A stretch of DNA of 64,000 nucleotides from Atrina japonica (taxonomy: Eukaryota > Mollusca > Bivalvia > Pterioida > Pinnidae). The notes under the pieces are model-generated. The model saw only the letters and a program-made list of their open reading frames with translations, ran no database searches and was not told where the DNA came from. The stretch's first letter is position 1; every line of letters starts with the position of its first letter. The stretch is from NCBI GenBank assembly GCA_030159075.1, contig BROG01000027.1, forward strand, positions 2,051,001 to 2,115,000. The letters run 5' to 3'. Position numbers and translations under genes: made by a program. Positions 24,420 through 51,625 of this stretch are shown piece by piece.

Positions 24420-26129
24420 CTTATATATATATATATATTTTTACATGAAACTTTTTTCATCTTTACATGTCTGTGATACGACGTGTTATTGGTAGACACT
24501 TTAATACTTATTCGGTTCCCGTGAAACGAAAAAATATTTCTTGCTAACGTATATTGGATTATATTTTGTCACTCTCCCATGTGTAGGAATATCTCTTGCA
24601 TTAGCTAAACTGTTCTTAGTCTATTTTCATTGTAGTTCTTGCATCTGAGAATTTATGTATATCAAACAAAACTGACTGTTTACTACGTTTGGAATTCTAT
24701 TAAGATTTAATGTACAAAACTTGTCAATTTGAGTTTGTGTTTCACAAATAGAGCACGCACTTGCAAAGATTGAATAATACATTTTACAAAGACTAAATAT
24801 GTAACTTTCTCATTTTGGTTGTGACAATCATGGACCTACCGGATATTACATGTATAGATATTTCTGGAAACATTGACCTCAATACATATGTTGGCGTATT
24901 GGTGTGGTGCGTTCGTGGGTAAACAGTAACATTTTAGAATGCACGTGCTGTTGATTTTGGTAATGCACATGAAATGGAAACAATTAATAATATGTATCTG
25001 ATTTAGCATGTTATTTGGATTTTGTGCATAAAGACTTCGATATATTTGTTCCTTGCTAAAGCGCATACAATTATCATTTGATATTCATTTACATGAAACT
25101 GGCATTAAAAACCTTTCAGATTTCATACGTATTTTAAACGGAAGATGACTAATTCATTTACGTATACCAATGTCCATACACAAAAACACTAGAAATGCAG
25201 ATCATTTTTACCTGCTATATATTTTACTTCTAAAAATCTATACTTTTAAAGTATTCGTTTCGATATGGATTTCTTCAACGGAGGATTTTCGTTTGACTGT
25301 TTGTCAATTTCCGGCTGCCTTTCAAGTTAGTTTTGTTGTTTTGTATTTGTGGATTTACATGTACAATACAAGTAATATAAGTGGAAATTTTATGGGAATG
25401 TAAATAACAAACAAACAAAACGAAAAAAAGGTGTAATACAAGAAGGCAGAGAAATAAACATTTCTAAAAATTATGAATTCATATTCTTAAAAGGGTATTA
25501 GCTGTGTTTATCAAAAACGTTCTATTTTTACTACTTTTACTTCTTGCACTTGATGTAGATAAGAGCTATACACAGGCATAAATATCTGAAATTCCTATAT
25601 ATTTTCTAAAAATAAGGTCAGGTTCAGTGTGGTATTCATATACAAAACGTAAGTTTGAGTAAATCAATTGCAATTGAAAAAGTGCCAAACCTGGGTTTCT
25701 CAATCAATTTGAACAAATACATAGGAATTTAAGAATTTCTATGCCTGTATATATCTTTTTTTGTTATTGTATATCGATTTACGTAGGAAAAAAAAAATGA
25801 AAAGTAGTAATTTTGAAAAAACTCCCCATTAATATGTTCATAATCCTACCTCTTCTTCATATATATCCGTGTTATTTTAAATGTATTATTTAAAGTGTTG
25901 CTAAAAACAAATACGTATCTGTGTACGTAAATGGTAACTCGGCCCAACGTCATCAAACATTTTACAAAACTTTACTCATATTGGGACTAACTGGTAATAA
26001 CGGGATTCTGAATGTTGGGTTCATATCATAGATTTATGAAGTTTTAAGATGGTTTATCCTGAAATGTCAGACTTTGGTTGTTTTTAAATAATCGTTATGA
26101 TGCATTGCATAATGATGGTAATTATACAA

Positions 26130-26770
26130 TTTAAATTTGAAATATGACACAATGTAGACTGAATGTAACTGAATGTAAAAATATGTCATAAATTGTAAGT
26201 GAATTAAATCTATATCATAAAATATAATTGGTATTAATCTGTCAAAAATGTCATAAATTGTAAGTGAATTAAATCTATATCATAAAATATAATTGGTATT
26301 AATCTGTCAAAAAATGTTATTGAATATAATCCATACCATAGAATGTATTTCAAAATCATATTTCATCAGATGTTATTGAACCCAATTTTTATAATTATCT
26401 ATAATATATTTATATATGATACAATTATTATAAGGTACATGTAACTGTACATAATATATATAATAAAATGTAACTGAACCCAAGATATATGTAATAAAAT
26501 GTAATTTCACAAAATCTATATAAAAAGGTGCAATTGTACATAATCTCTATCATAAACTACAGCGGAACAAAATCGATATCAGAAGAATAGAATAAACTGT
26601 AGCTAAAAAAATATATATAATTAAATGTAATCGTACACAATTTTTATAATAAATTATAATTGAACCCAATATATGCAATGAAATGTAACTGAACACAATT
26701 TAAGTAATAAGATGCAATTGTACATAATTTGTAACTGAAAAAATCTATATCAGAAGATGTAAGTTATACG
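26130..26770. repeat. Diverged A/T-rich tandem repeats
   Basis: Two almost identical 65-bp units (starting near 26184 and 26249) contain TGTCATAAATTGTAAGTGAA. They lead into a long decayed stretch of ATAAAATGTAACTGAAC-like words, evidently old tandem copies. Confidence 0.8.
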
Positions 26771-26784
26771 ATTATAATATTCAT

Positions 26785-26875
26785 TTTTTATTTATTTTTT
26801 ACGCCACACTCAACAATATTTCAGTTATAAGAGAGCGGCCATTTTCTAATGATGAAGCAGAGTACACGGATACAA
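26785..26875 (-). mobile_element. Truncated SINE tail
   Basis: On the minus strand it reads CTGAAATATTGTTGAGTGTGGCGTAAAA and then A/T-rich sequence, matching the tail of the intact SINE at 55750-55996. The tRNA-like head and body are missing (5' truncation). Confidence 0.6.
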
Positions 26876-26943
26876 TGTCAAAAGTAAAATTATATTATAA
26901 ACGTTAACGTAATATGTAGTTAAACAAAATCTGAAATCATAAT

Positions 26944-27062
26944 ATGTAATCTAACATGATGTAATCATAAAATGTAATCTAACATGATGTAATCATAAAA
27001 TGTAATCTAACATGATGTAATCATAAAATGTAATCTAACATGATGTAATCATAAAATGTAAT
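26944..27062. repeat. Minisatellite, 28-bp unit
   Basis: Four nearly perfect copies of TGTAATCTAACATGATGTAATCATAAAA (written with its last eight bases repeating the preceding word). Confidence 0.95.
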
Positions 27063-27166
27063 TTGATATATTCTGTGTTACATCTGTATTTTAACATATC
27101 TATATAATTAATAAAGTCTTACAGACTTTTCTTCAGGAATGATCAAATGTTTTCCTGTCCTGTCAA

Positions 27167-27227
<61 letters not shown>

Positions 27228-27242
27228 TATATATATATATAT
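27167..27242. repeat. (AAT)n then (TA)n microsatellite
   Basis: About 60 bases of AAT trinucleotide followed by about 16 bases of TA. Confidence 0.98.
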
Positions 27243-27479
27243 TGTTGCAGAAAATAATGATTACGGTTAATCAATTATATTACAACAATTTGTGCATTTT
27301 CTTTAATGTTGACTAAAAGAAATTCCGTTGTTGTAGTTAAACCCTATGTTACAACAGTCAAAGGGTCCAACATCGGTATTTAGACTGGAAAACTGAAATC
27401 TGAAAATGTGTCTATGCTTATGTATATGAAGGAACGAAAGGTCAAACAACAGAAACAGATCTACGTTAAATTACATTCG

Positions 27480-27740
27480 TTTTGTTTGTAAAATGTATAA
27501 GTTTTGGTATGAAATTAGTTATAGAAATCAATACAGTCGCTTTGTTTGTAAAATATACAAGTTTTGGTATAACATAAGTTATAGAAATCATTACAGTCAT
27601 TCTTTTTGTACAATGTATAAGTTTTAGTATAACAAAAGTTACAGAAGTCATATCGTGTACTGTATATGGCGTACATGTTATATCGTGTGTTGTACATGGC
27701 GTATATGTTTAGTAATATCATATGCTGTATATGGCGGGTG
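27480..27740. repeat. Minisatellite, 60-bp units then 30-bp units
   Basis: Three 60-bp units start near 27480, 27540 and 27600, each with TTTGTTTGTAAAATGTATAA-like and TTATAGAAATCA-TACAGTC words. They are followed by three diverged copies of a roughly 30-bp unit with TATATGGCGTA. Confidence 0.9.
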
Positions 27741-28453
27741 AGTTACAAAATGACTTGAAATAATTGGTTCGTTCGTTATAAACGACAGTTAGAAAATAAC
27801 ATTGCATAAACATTTATAGTTCTAAGGCGGATTTGGCAATACATTTAGATTTATTATTTTCCCTTGTATGATACCACTTTTCCTTTCGGAAATATCCACT
27901 TTTATCAAATTCGAGCTGTGTGATACACATGCTAGATACATCATTACATTTGATAACATTTGATATCGCGTATAGTATGATATAACTTGTTTGCTACACG
28001 TAGTGATTGCGCTAAAAAAAAGATTTGGAATTACTTGGACTTTGGATATAACAAATGTTAGAACTACATCGTACTGTTAAATTATATATCATGGAGGGTT
28101 TAATATCTACAACCTGTCGTTTTACCTCAAACATAAATGATTATATATGTATTTTTTACCCAGTTTCTAAGAACAGACAATAGATCCATGAAATTTCGAA
28201 GTAATATGGCTATAATTTAGACCTTTACATAAACTGGGTTGTAAAATAATTTCCGGCAATTCGATTTGACGGATGGTTAACTCTGATTTATGCGGTTCAA
28301 GCTAAAATTAAATCAGGTGAAAACAGAGTTAAAGTATATGTAACATTTTTTCCATACACGTATTCCGAGTCTGTGTCAAATAAACAAAATTGTGATCTAA
28401 ATCTAAGTATAATGAAGAAATACCAATGAATCTAAGAAAACTCTTACATCGAT

Positions 28454-28606
<153 letters not shown>

Positions 28607-28779
28607 GCTAACAGTACTTAAGTTTAGTTGGGGGAAAAGTATCCAGTAAACAGTAAAAGCTAAAGCTACTCAACAAATCATTTTATATTGTTTTGTTTAT
28701 TTATCACATTCAGTCGTACTCTTATCTATGATTAATTTATGACATGTTGATGGCGGCATAATTCGAGACAGTTCAGAGA

Positions 28780-28793
28780 AAGAGAGAGAGTTC

Positions 28794-28888
<95 letters not shown>

Positions 28889-28890
28889 GA
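28780..28890. repeat. (AG)n microsatellite
   Basis: About 95 bases of AG after a duplicated TTCAGAGAAAGAGAGAG leader. Confidence 0.98.
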
Positions 28891-28978
28891 GCGCATGTAA
28901 GAGAAAGAAACAAATTATAAAAATCTATAAATCATTACCAATAAATAGGGACATTATCTATTTTGATAAGAAGTTTAG

Positions 28979-28998
28979 AAGAGAGAGAGAGAGAGAGC

Positions 28999-29070
<72 letters not shown>
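28979..29070. repeat. (GA)n microsatellite
   Basis: A second GA tract 90 bases after the first, interrupted once by GCGC; purines are on the plus strand. Confidence 0.98.
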
Positions 29071-29074
<4 letters not shown>

Positions 29075-30404
29075 CGGTGAAGGTAGAATTTGTTAAAGTA
29101 TACGCAAAATTTATTATGTCTATGTATATATCAGTATACTGTATAAAATTGCCAAAAACCGTGATTGTGAAGTAATCGTGAAATCACTGTTATCAGAATG
29201 TTCCACCCTTTTTCTTCATACTTTGTCTATGTATTCTGTCAGGTAAGAGAAAACTCAAAACAATTCACCCTTATGCACTGACAATAGTAGTTCTAAATAC
29301 TTAATTCTGTTTTTAAAAAAGGGAAGTTAAAAGTGTCACAAATATTACGAGAAACTGCAGGTGTGATGACTACCTCACTGATAATGATTATGTTATCTAC
29401 CGATTTTCCCACTCTTCAATTTCCGACAAGCCCTCATATCGATAGTGAAAAGGCAGTAAAATTCTCGCTATAAAGTCCTAATCGTTTGTAGTTGTCCAGA
29501 AAGCATTGACAATTTGAAAAATGAGCATTTGGATTCAAATTTGCCTGCGAAATAAGATGCATCCACACAGGGTTTTTGTCAGAATGGAAAATTACCTCGG
29601 CCATTATTAATGAGGTTTTCAGATTTGGAGCGCTGACTACTTGAACGGATAATAATAAAATGTTAAAGGGGTACGTGGCTGATTACCGTAGCATTTGTAG
29701 ATGCCGTAATTATATCGCGCGGGTTCGGTGGTGTCAGAAATTACTTACTTTAATATGTTTCCATCTTGTGTTGTTGATTTCACCAACATTTTATTAAAAA
29801 TGTCCGGGTATGCGTAAATCATTAAATACAAATATTCATGTATGCATGTGCCAACACAATGTTTGTAATAGCAGACTGCAAATGGAAAAGGATTTTTTTC
29901 AGAGTGCTAGAATTCTTATTTTCACATATTGACTTGTTCTATAATCCCGAAATCATATGTGATATAATACATATCCATATAGTTGGTAGGCGTGCCCCTG
30001 TACTGGGAGGAACGAATCTAGAACATGAGCATATGTCATAACTTTTACGCAGTTTGAGATATTTTTATTTGATGACATCAATGTAATGGTTGAAACAGTA
30101 AGGGAAGCCAGGTATGTACCCACCGGAAACATGGAAAACCTATGTTTGTCTATCATCCGATACTACAAAACTATAAAATACAACAAGCAAATCATATCGT
30201 TATATGGTCACACAATACGTAGATTAAGTGTTATATGAACTGAACAGAGGAAATGTCGTATTATTAGAGATTAATTCAGAATAATTGAATAGCTCGTTCT
30301 ATTGATAATCAGTTGATAAATGTATTTTCTGGTATTTCTAAATAATCTTGATGTGATTATAATTTTACAATTTTAAACATTTGATGTAATACAATATAAA
30401 ACAT

Positions 30405-30565
30405 CTCAAACACCAAAGTATAAATCTTTAGAATGTCCAGGACACAGATACAAATCTGGCAAAAATAGACAAACACGAACCTCTGGAAACCAAGAAGTAT
30501 GATCAGGTGTCATGGAGTAAGCATCCCCTGTCGATCGGTCACAGGGGAGATAATTTGATGGATAA
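30405..30565 (+). repeat. Dispersed repeat family C, copy 1 (truncated)
   Basis: It shares ACCAAAGTATAAAT, ATGTCCAGGACACA, ACAAATCTGG, GACAAACACG-ACCTCTGG, GATCAGGTG and AAGCATCCCCTGTCGA-CGGTCAC in the same order with copies at about 34640, 61236 and 61895. This copy ends shortly after the GGTCAC block. Confidence 0.75.
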
Positions 30566-32309
30566 ACCTATCTAGTTATGTTACTGACTTAAACATTTAA
30601 TAAATTTGATTTAGAGGTATTACATTTTTGATTGTGAAATATAAGAATTCATTCACCTAGTGAAAAAATAACACCCAATGCAATAACAATGTAAACTGCG
30701 TTATTTTTAGCTCGTCCAATCAAAAGTTTCGAAATCTTTTGTATTAATACGCCAGTATATGCAATGAGAGATCATACAAGATATATCTGATTTTCCAGGT
30801 GTTTTCGATTAATCTTAAAATAACAATAACTTTATAATTTTATAAATTTGACTTCATACAATGTTATTTGTGTTATACAATTATAGAAAAATCTATCTTT
30901 TTTCTGGTGTCCAGAGGGAAGCAGTCTAGTTGTGTTATTAATTTTTACAACTTTATATATATGATAACATACAATGTATATACAATTATGAATAGATCTA
31001 GACATACTTTTCAAATTAGAGTAAGTGACATTTCCATACAAGGTGAGATATATCATTAAATTTAAATATCATATCAAGATAGATAGCGCTTACGAGAAAG
31101 TAATATATACATCAATACTCCTCGTATCTTCATCTCTGGAGTGGTTACACACAATAGCTATTGTCACCCAGAAGGGTCTCAAAATGAATTAGCATAGGTT
31201 TTGAATGACGTTAAAAATAATGAGAATTTTAAAATAACATCTATCAATTGCGCAAAGCACACGTGAATGTATTTTTGTGGAGTTTGAATAGTTTGACTGA
31301 TAACGATTTGCTAACATCATAATAATGCCCGGATAAACATCACTGACAATATTGTGAACGAAGAAGTCCGCCCATTTAGGAACGGTTAAGATTTAATGTT
31401 ACTGAAATTAACATGCGTTGTCATGAAATGCACATGACAGAATAAATTAATAAAATGTTTTTCTGCCATTATGCTATCATTTTCTCTGATAATGCGTTGT
31501 AGATATACACGCAGAGTTAACACAAAACAGTGAATTGACCATGGGTATCAGGCAAAACGCAAAGTAATTTTCCACAGACAATTGTGTGTAGGATCAACTA
31601 TTTTCGATTTTGTATTTTGGTGATAACTAATTTGATGAGATGAACGTGGCTACATACACGTCGACTTAATATCAAACCAAAAGCCCTAAAAGTAATCAAT
31701 TTTTTGGTCAGATTTTAAAAAGTCTATATGAGTATCATGATCTCACTTTCCGTTACACCCTTTGTAATCAAATAGTGAGAACATGATATAATTAGGAAGT
31801 CACAAAACGCCTCAATGTAACTCTTCCAATCCCCACTCACCCTTATGTGGGTCTCAGCAAGGAATACAATTAAGACAATACAATAAATGATACTTTCAGT
31901 ATTAGAATAGAAACATGTTAGGATATTTTTTTTTTAAATAGAATTTTTTGAAATGGTACGAAATAGTACATTAAAATTATATACAATGTATGTTATTTCT
32001 GAAGTAAATTGGTAAATATAGCCTAACATGTGCAAAATTATCCTTGAACATCTAGCGGTGTCCACACACACGGAATCAAAGGATCATCAGTTTGGGGTTG
32101 CAATTCATGGAAAATGTATATCGATTGTAATACTGTTGGTATGCGTATTTCTTTGTGATAATGTTCAGTTAAACTGAACCATATTTTCTTTGTATGTAAT
32201 AGTGTTCCCTTACAAAAGAAATGTAATTGACAATTTTATTTGTTTCGTAAATCATAATATTATTCTATATTATCAAATTGTTGAGCTGATCTCTTTAATT
32301 CATCGTTTT

Positions 32310-33580
32310 AAACCCCTTTGGCGTTTTGGATTAGTTGCCGTGTTTGTTATCACGTTGGGGTGATGTAAGTATAAACTTTGGCGTTTTGGATTAGTTGCCG
32401 TGTTTGTTATCACGTTGGGTGATGTAAGTATAAACTCTGGCGTTTTGGATTAGTTGCCGTGTTGTTATCACGTTGGGGTGATGTAAGTATAAACTCTGGC
32501 GTTTTGGATTAGTTGCCGTGTTTGTTATCACGTTGGGTGAGGCAAGTATAAACTTTGGCGTTTTGTATTAGTTACTGTGTTGCTATGACCCTTAGGGTGA
32601 TGTAAGTATAAAATTTAGCGTTTTGCATTAGTTTTTGTGTTGCTATGACGGTTAGAGTGAATGCAAATATAAAGGTTGGAGTTTTGTATTAGTTGCAGTG
32701 TTGCCATCACGATTAGGGTGATGTAAGTCTACATTTTGGCGTTAGTTGTTGTGTTGCTATCACGGTTAGGGTGATGTAGAATATACTTTGGTGTTTTGTA
32801 TTAGTTTCCGTGTTGCTATCACGATTAGGACGATGTAATAATACACTTTGACGTTCTGTATTAGTTGCTATCACCGTATGATGTTGTAAGTCTACACTTT
32901 GGCATTTTGTATCAGTTGTTGTGTTGCTATCATGGTAGGGTGATGTTAGAGTACACTTTGGCGTTCGTTTTGTATTAGTTGCTATCACGGTAGGGTGATG
33001 TAAGTATACACTTTGGCGTTTTGTATTAGTTGCTATCACCGTAGGGTGATGTAAGTCTACACATTTGGCATTTTGTATCAGTTGTTGTGTTGCTATCACG
33101 GTAGGGTGGTGTTAGAATACACTTTGGAGTTCGTTTTGTATTAGTTGCTATCACGATAGAGTGATGTTTATATACACTTTGGCGTTTTGTATTAGTTGCT
33201 ATCACCGTAGGGTGATGTAAGTATACACTTTGGAATTCGTTTTGTTTTAGTTTCTATCACGGTAGCGTGATGTATGTATACACTTTGGCGGTTTGTATTA
33301 GTTGCTGTGTTACTATCATGGTATGGGTGATGTATGTATACACTTTGGCGGTTTGTATTACTTGCTGTGTTACTATCATGGTATGGGTGATGTATGTATA
33401 CACTTTGGCGGTTTGTATTAGTTGCTGTGTTACTATCATGGTATGGGTGATGTATGTATACACTTTGGCGGTTTGTATTACTTGCTGTGTTACTATCATG
33501 GTATGGGTGATGTATGTATACACTTTGGCGGTTTGTATTAGTTGCTGTGTTACTATCATGGTTAGGGTGATGTACGTCTA
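32310..33580. repeat. Minisatellite, about 60-bp unit
   Basis: Around 20 units with the core GGCGTTTTG-ATTAGTTGC, then GTGTT-CTATCACGGT and GGGTGATGTAAGTATA. The left part is diverged (60-63 bp). The last five units (about 33280-33575) are almost identical 60-mers that alternate between ATTAGTTGC and ATTACTTGC, a 120-bp higher-order unit. Long open frames across it on both strands result from a 60-bp period without stops. Confidence 0.95.
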
Positions 33581-33879
33581 ATATCTAGCATTAAATTAGA
33601 TTGTTCTTTGTAGATATTGTCCACTGACGTACTGTACTTGTGAAATATACATTTACATCAAAAATCAACAAATAATATTTCTATGTCGTAGCGTGCTGTT
33701 GATAATTCCGAACTGCGAAAAATACTTTCCCGACAATAACTTTGGTATTATGTTTATAATATTTAACTAAAGTTTTATTTTGTGACGTATCCTCAAGAAT
33801 GATTTGATTCTTCTTCTACTATATGTACTGTTGTTAAGTTTATGTGATAACTTTCTTGATTTTTTTTACCGAACTTGAA

Positions 33880-34070
33880 AGGTTTTCATGTAACAGTTAC
33901 GACGGCTGTGGGATGCTAACTTGCAGGGAACGTTTACTCCTTCCGGACACCTGGTCCCATCCCGTTTGGGATTCGCAATAGTTCTTCGTGTTGAGACCTT
34001 TGTTATATCTAATTTGTCGTATTCTAATGGACTTGGAGTTTTAAATACCCATTGGTCCTTCTTCATTATA
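33880..34070 (-). repeat. Dispersed repeat family B, inverted copy
   Basis: On the minus strand it reads AAAGGTCTCAACACGAAGAAC, TTGCGAATCCCAAACGGGAT, GGTGTCCGGAAGGAGT and CGTTCCCTG, collinear with the two copies at 4197-4560. An open frame across this region derives from the repeat. Confidence 0.65.
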
Positions 34071-34639
34071 CCCGGAATATGATATGTTCGGATAGACGGG
34101 ATAAAGGTTGTTTCTTTTATTATCATTTTTATTTCTGATATTTGTTTTTGAGGAATGATAAAAATGCATAATGTGGTTCCAATAGAACAGCTCAGGGATA
34201 CCACCTTAATTAGTACAGACTATCAAAAATAATAAAACACATGTTGGTACCACTGGCAGGTACTCTAACAAAATAACGTCACTGTATAGTTTACTTCATT
34301 ATGGAAATCTTATTATTATCTAGTATATACTGAACTAGAACATCAACTAATTACATACGGGTACTCTAAATGAAACAAACATAGAGTAAGTTACTTATTA
34401 ATGAAAATAGCTGTTTTACACTATTGCCATGTTTTTAATTTTCGAATTTACTAAGTAGTGAGTGAATCTAAAAATCTTTGACCATAATTATCACGAAATA
34501 ATTCTAACAATATGTGAAATATAATCAATGTTAATTCTGTGTCACTTTTTCAAAAAATGGAATATTCATTTGTTTTATGATTGCTGTGCTTGTCACATTC
34601 AGATATATGATGTATATATTACACTTATTACAATATAAA

Positions 34640-34880
34640 AAGCATATACAAATCTGGTGAACATTGGACAAAAATGGACCTCCGGAGGATCCAGAGATGG
34701 GATCAGGTGCCCCAGAGGTGTAAGCATAACCTTCTGACCGGTCACACCCACCGTAATTCAAAAGTCAAATTTAAATAGATCAGGTAAGGAATAAGTCTTC
34801 GCCACTATCGGTATAGACGATATATTAGGGTAACTCAATATTTCAGTTAGGATATTAGGTTTGTTTTGTAACCGTCTACT
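34640..34880 (+). repeat. Dispersed repeat family C, copy 2
   Basis: It carries ACAAATCTGGTGAACATTGG, GGACCTCCGGAGGATCCAGA, GGGATCAGGTGCC, GACCGGTCACACCC and a downstream CGCCACTATCGGTATAGACG...GGTAACTCAATATTTCA block. That downstream block corresponds to CAACCGCTATCG...GGTAACTCAACATTTCA in copy 3. Confidence 0.8.
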
Positions 34881-35379
34881 ACAGACAAACCGTACAAGTG
34901 TTATTCCCAATCAGCCTCTCTTAGTCTTATTATATGTACTATGATTTTTCTTACAATATTTCGTTTCACTGATTTTAGAAAACTTTGTCACTAATCTGTT
35001 GTAAAATTTCTATATATTAATGTTTTTAAAGCATGTGAAGGACTTGTCGTACGTGTAATATAATGTATCACGGTCAAATTTTCCGGGTATTAAACCCAAA
35101 TCTAAGAAACTAGAATAACTGTATTGTGCTTTTCTTACCTTTCAGTCGCTATTGTCGTTATTTTCACAGAGGCATCGTCTTTGCAAACTAATGAATTGGA
35201 ATGAATATTTGATGCACTATGTATTCTTTGATGTAAGTTATGTTACCAAATATAATGTTGATTAATGATTATAGCAGTTAACTGATATCAGATATCGACC
35301 CCACCCCTAACGCAGGTGTTTGAGGATTTAGTGTAGCTATCTGCTATAATTGTATTTTCCTACACGATAACGATTTTGT

Positions 35380-35486
<107 letters not shown>

Positions 35487-36111
35487 TGGAGTTTCTGTGG
35501 TCAGACATGGGTAACGTGTATACCAGAGGATGGAATTTACTACAATACTATGTCTCGTCTCTATGTTGTTACTTTCAATTTTATGGCCAAATCTTACAAA
35601 GTGACTAAAGAGGTAGGGGACTCGCTGAGAATACTTAGAGTATGGTGGCATAAGATCAGAACATTTTAATTTTTTCAGTATATTTAATATAAATTAACTT
35701 TTTAAAAATGATCATGGAAATTCATTTCTAAATTAAATTTAGTATAATCATGTTAACTATAGTTTTCAAAATTTGGTATTTTAAAGATCATTGTAACAGT
35801 ATTGGAACTGTTATAATGAATTTAAAAACATATATACTGTTATAATGAATTTTAAATACAATACTGTATCAATAAATTTTAAATATAAAACTGTTATAAT
35901 GAATTTTAGATATAAAACTTTTATATTGAAATATAAAATACTTTTTGAAGAGTGTGATATTGTGACTTATACCATTAAATTCATAATATCTTACAAATGC
36001 ATAATGTATTTTGCTCATAATGTTCAACACTTTCTGTTGTGAAAATGCCGCAACTGACATTCACGTCATACCCTATTTAGACATAACAAAAAGAGACAAA
36101 AATCACCATTT

Positions 36112-36155
36112 TCATCATCATCATCATCATCATCATCATTAGTAGTTGCATTCAC

Positions 36156-36198
<43 letters not shown>

Positions 36199-36199
36199 T
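36112..36199. repeat. (CAT)n microsatellite
   Basis: Two CAT tracts separated by about 20 bases. Confidence 0.98.
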
Positions 36200-36982
36200 C
36201 TGTCATCATCATTATCTTTCTGTTATCATCGCTATTTGTTCATCATCGTCGTTGTAATCGTATTGTACTATCAACTGTAAAACTAATATCGCTGATACTG
36301 TCATGTTTCAGTTGAGTATCGTTAACAAGTGATTCAAGTTTGTCTCTCCGCATCTTCCCCAGTCAAGGTTTTCTTTACACATCGTTTGGTCCTCAAACAG
36401 TAAGTGTAAGTAACGGAGTGGATCGGAAAAACGCAACTTGGGAAGATGGTCTCGCCGCGAAAGAGCGAAAATAAGACATACAGAAAGCAGAAGATCACTG
36501 TCATTTTACTATATATTTCATATAAATCCATAATTTTCAAAACATTATTGTAAGTCAATTTCTTTTCGCATTTCAAAAGAATCTTCACCGTTAAACACAG
36601 AATTAAATGCAGGTCTATTATATAATATGATTTTCATTCTCTGAATTAGAAATTTAAAAATGTATTCAAGTTTTTGTGACGAAAAATCTCTATATGGGTA
36701 AATACAATTGCGATGTCTTATTTTTTACTTTCTCTTGAAATTGTCAAATCTTTGAAATAACAAATTAGAAAATTACATCCAAATAAAACATTTTCTGTTT
36801 GATGGAGAAAATTTTATTAGAATCTGATATCTCACAGTATTTTTAATGTGGTTTTATATGAAGTATATTAAAAACAATAGTCACCGAATACTTTTTGCAC
36901 ATCCCGGTGTTACTTTTCCATCAGCATCAAATTTTGCGTTTTTGTTACAGACATCCTAGCTTTTCAGTTAAGTTTTCGTTAC

Positions 36983-37182
36983 AGACTTGTAAACTTCTGA
37001 TTTATTTGATGGTAACATGGTTTTTTGTAATAATATAGCTACCGACTTTCCGGCTGAAGTTTGACTTTTACTTTTGTCCTGAAGACTTGTAAACTTCTGA
37101 TTTATTTGATGGTAACATGATTTTTTGTAATAATATAGCTACCGACTTTCCGGCTGAAGTTTGACTTTTACTTTTGTCCTGA
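36983..37182. repeat. Direct duplication of 100 bp
   Basis: Two copies, 100 bp apart, almost identical; each starts AGACTTGTAAACTTCTGATT and includes GCTACCGACTTTCCGGC. The near identity suggests a recent event. Confidence 0.95.
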
Positions 37183-38334
37183 AATAATATTTTGTTGCAA
37201 TTCAGTTCAGTTAAAAGGTTAAAAAGATGAATGTATGTGTACACTTATGTGATTTTTTTCTATGTAATGTAATGTTTGTATTAATATCTTCTCTATGTTG
37301 TATAGTACAATGTGAGAATAAATGCAGAATTAATTTATTCTACTTATAAATTATGATACAATAATGAAAAATTGTAGGCCTATTAGGCCGATCTATAAGT
37401 TGCCAAGACGGACGATATTGACATGATTGCTATCCGGCCATTGGAACTTGAAACTATTCAAACCAAAAGAGCAACATATCAGACATGCGTATTATAGTCA
37501 AGATTTATGATGTTTCTGAACATGTGGAAAGCAAATATTATATATCATTTCAATAGATAAGAATGTTAAGAAATCGAAGTTTTCAGATAAAATATCGATT
37601 TTTTAATATTAGAAAATATGGAATAAATTCCAATTTGGCCTGCAAGCCGTTGGAGAATTCATTGCCTATTTTTTAATATCAGAAAACGAATTTCTAATAT
37701 CATAAAATCAGTCAATTTCTTAATATTATTATTTTTTTCTAATCTTAAAAATTCATTCATAAATATTAGAAATTCCGACCGATTTTTTAATAAAAAAATC
37801 TAATATTAAAACATAATTTTCCAGTATAAAGAAATCATTTTCTGACATTTAGAAATCATTTTTAATATTAAAATTTATGAGTATTTTAATATTTTAAAAT
37901 CCGTATTTTTAACATTAAAAACTCGACAAAATTGATGTTTTATGTTGAAAAATAAGAAATATAAATAAAGTTCCCATCAGTTTGCATGCAAAAGTGGAAT
38001 TTATTCCCTATTTTTTAAATATTAGAAAAATGTGTAATTCAACAAGTATATTTTGCTACGTTTACTATAAATGCTGGACAAGCATTTCATATATCACTGC
38101 TTTAACTATTCATTGTCCGTTATTTTCTGTGTAATCGATAAATTAAGGCGAAAAGATCTCTGTGGTTACTTCCCTTTATTCAGCTTTTCTGGAGACCGGG
38201 AAGGAAAACAAGAATAGACTTGTCACAATCTTGGTCATGAAAGTGTTTGCTTCGTAAGAAGAAATCTTCATAAATAAGTTTAAGCTTATTCAAAACATTG
38301 GATGAATGTTGTCAAATAGCCCGGATGAAAACAA

Positions 38335-38339
38335 CCAAT
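38335..38339 (+). promoter_or_regulatory. CCAAT box upstream of PIBF1
   Basis: CCAAT lies 47 bases before the start codon. No TATA box is placed convincingly, which fits a housekeeping-type promoter. The transcription start is unknown. Confidence 0.25.
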
Positions 38340-38386
38340 CTTCAAATGAAATGTTGACAAGACTCGTCGTTTAATACATTGACAAA

Positions 38387-51625
<13,239 letters not shown>

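Noticed and set aside
32713..33099. 128-codon minus-strand frame with repeated HHPTVIATNT
   Set aside because: It is translation of the diverged part of the same minisatellite.
32310..33580. CRISPR array
   Set aside because: Units are contiguous with no unique spacers, and this is a eukaryotic genome with introns.
33257..33581. Open frames of about 100 codons on both strands
   Set aside because: They follow from a 60-bp repeat period (a multiple of 3) without stops. Not coding.
33866..34204. 112-codon minus-strand frame with TIANPKRDGTRCPEG
   Set aside because: That peptide comes from dispersed repeat family B, which also occurs at 4.2-4.56 kb. No splice structure or family match for the rest.
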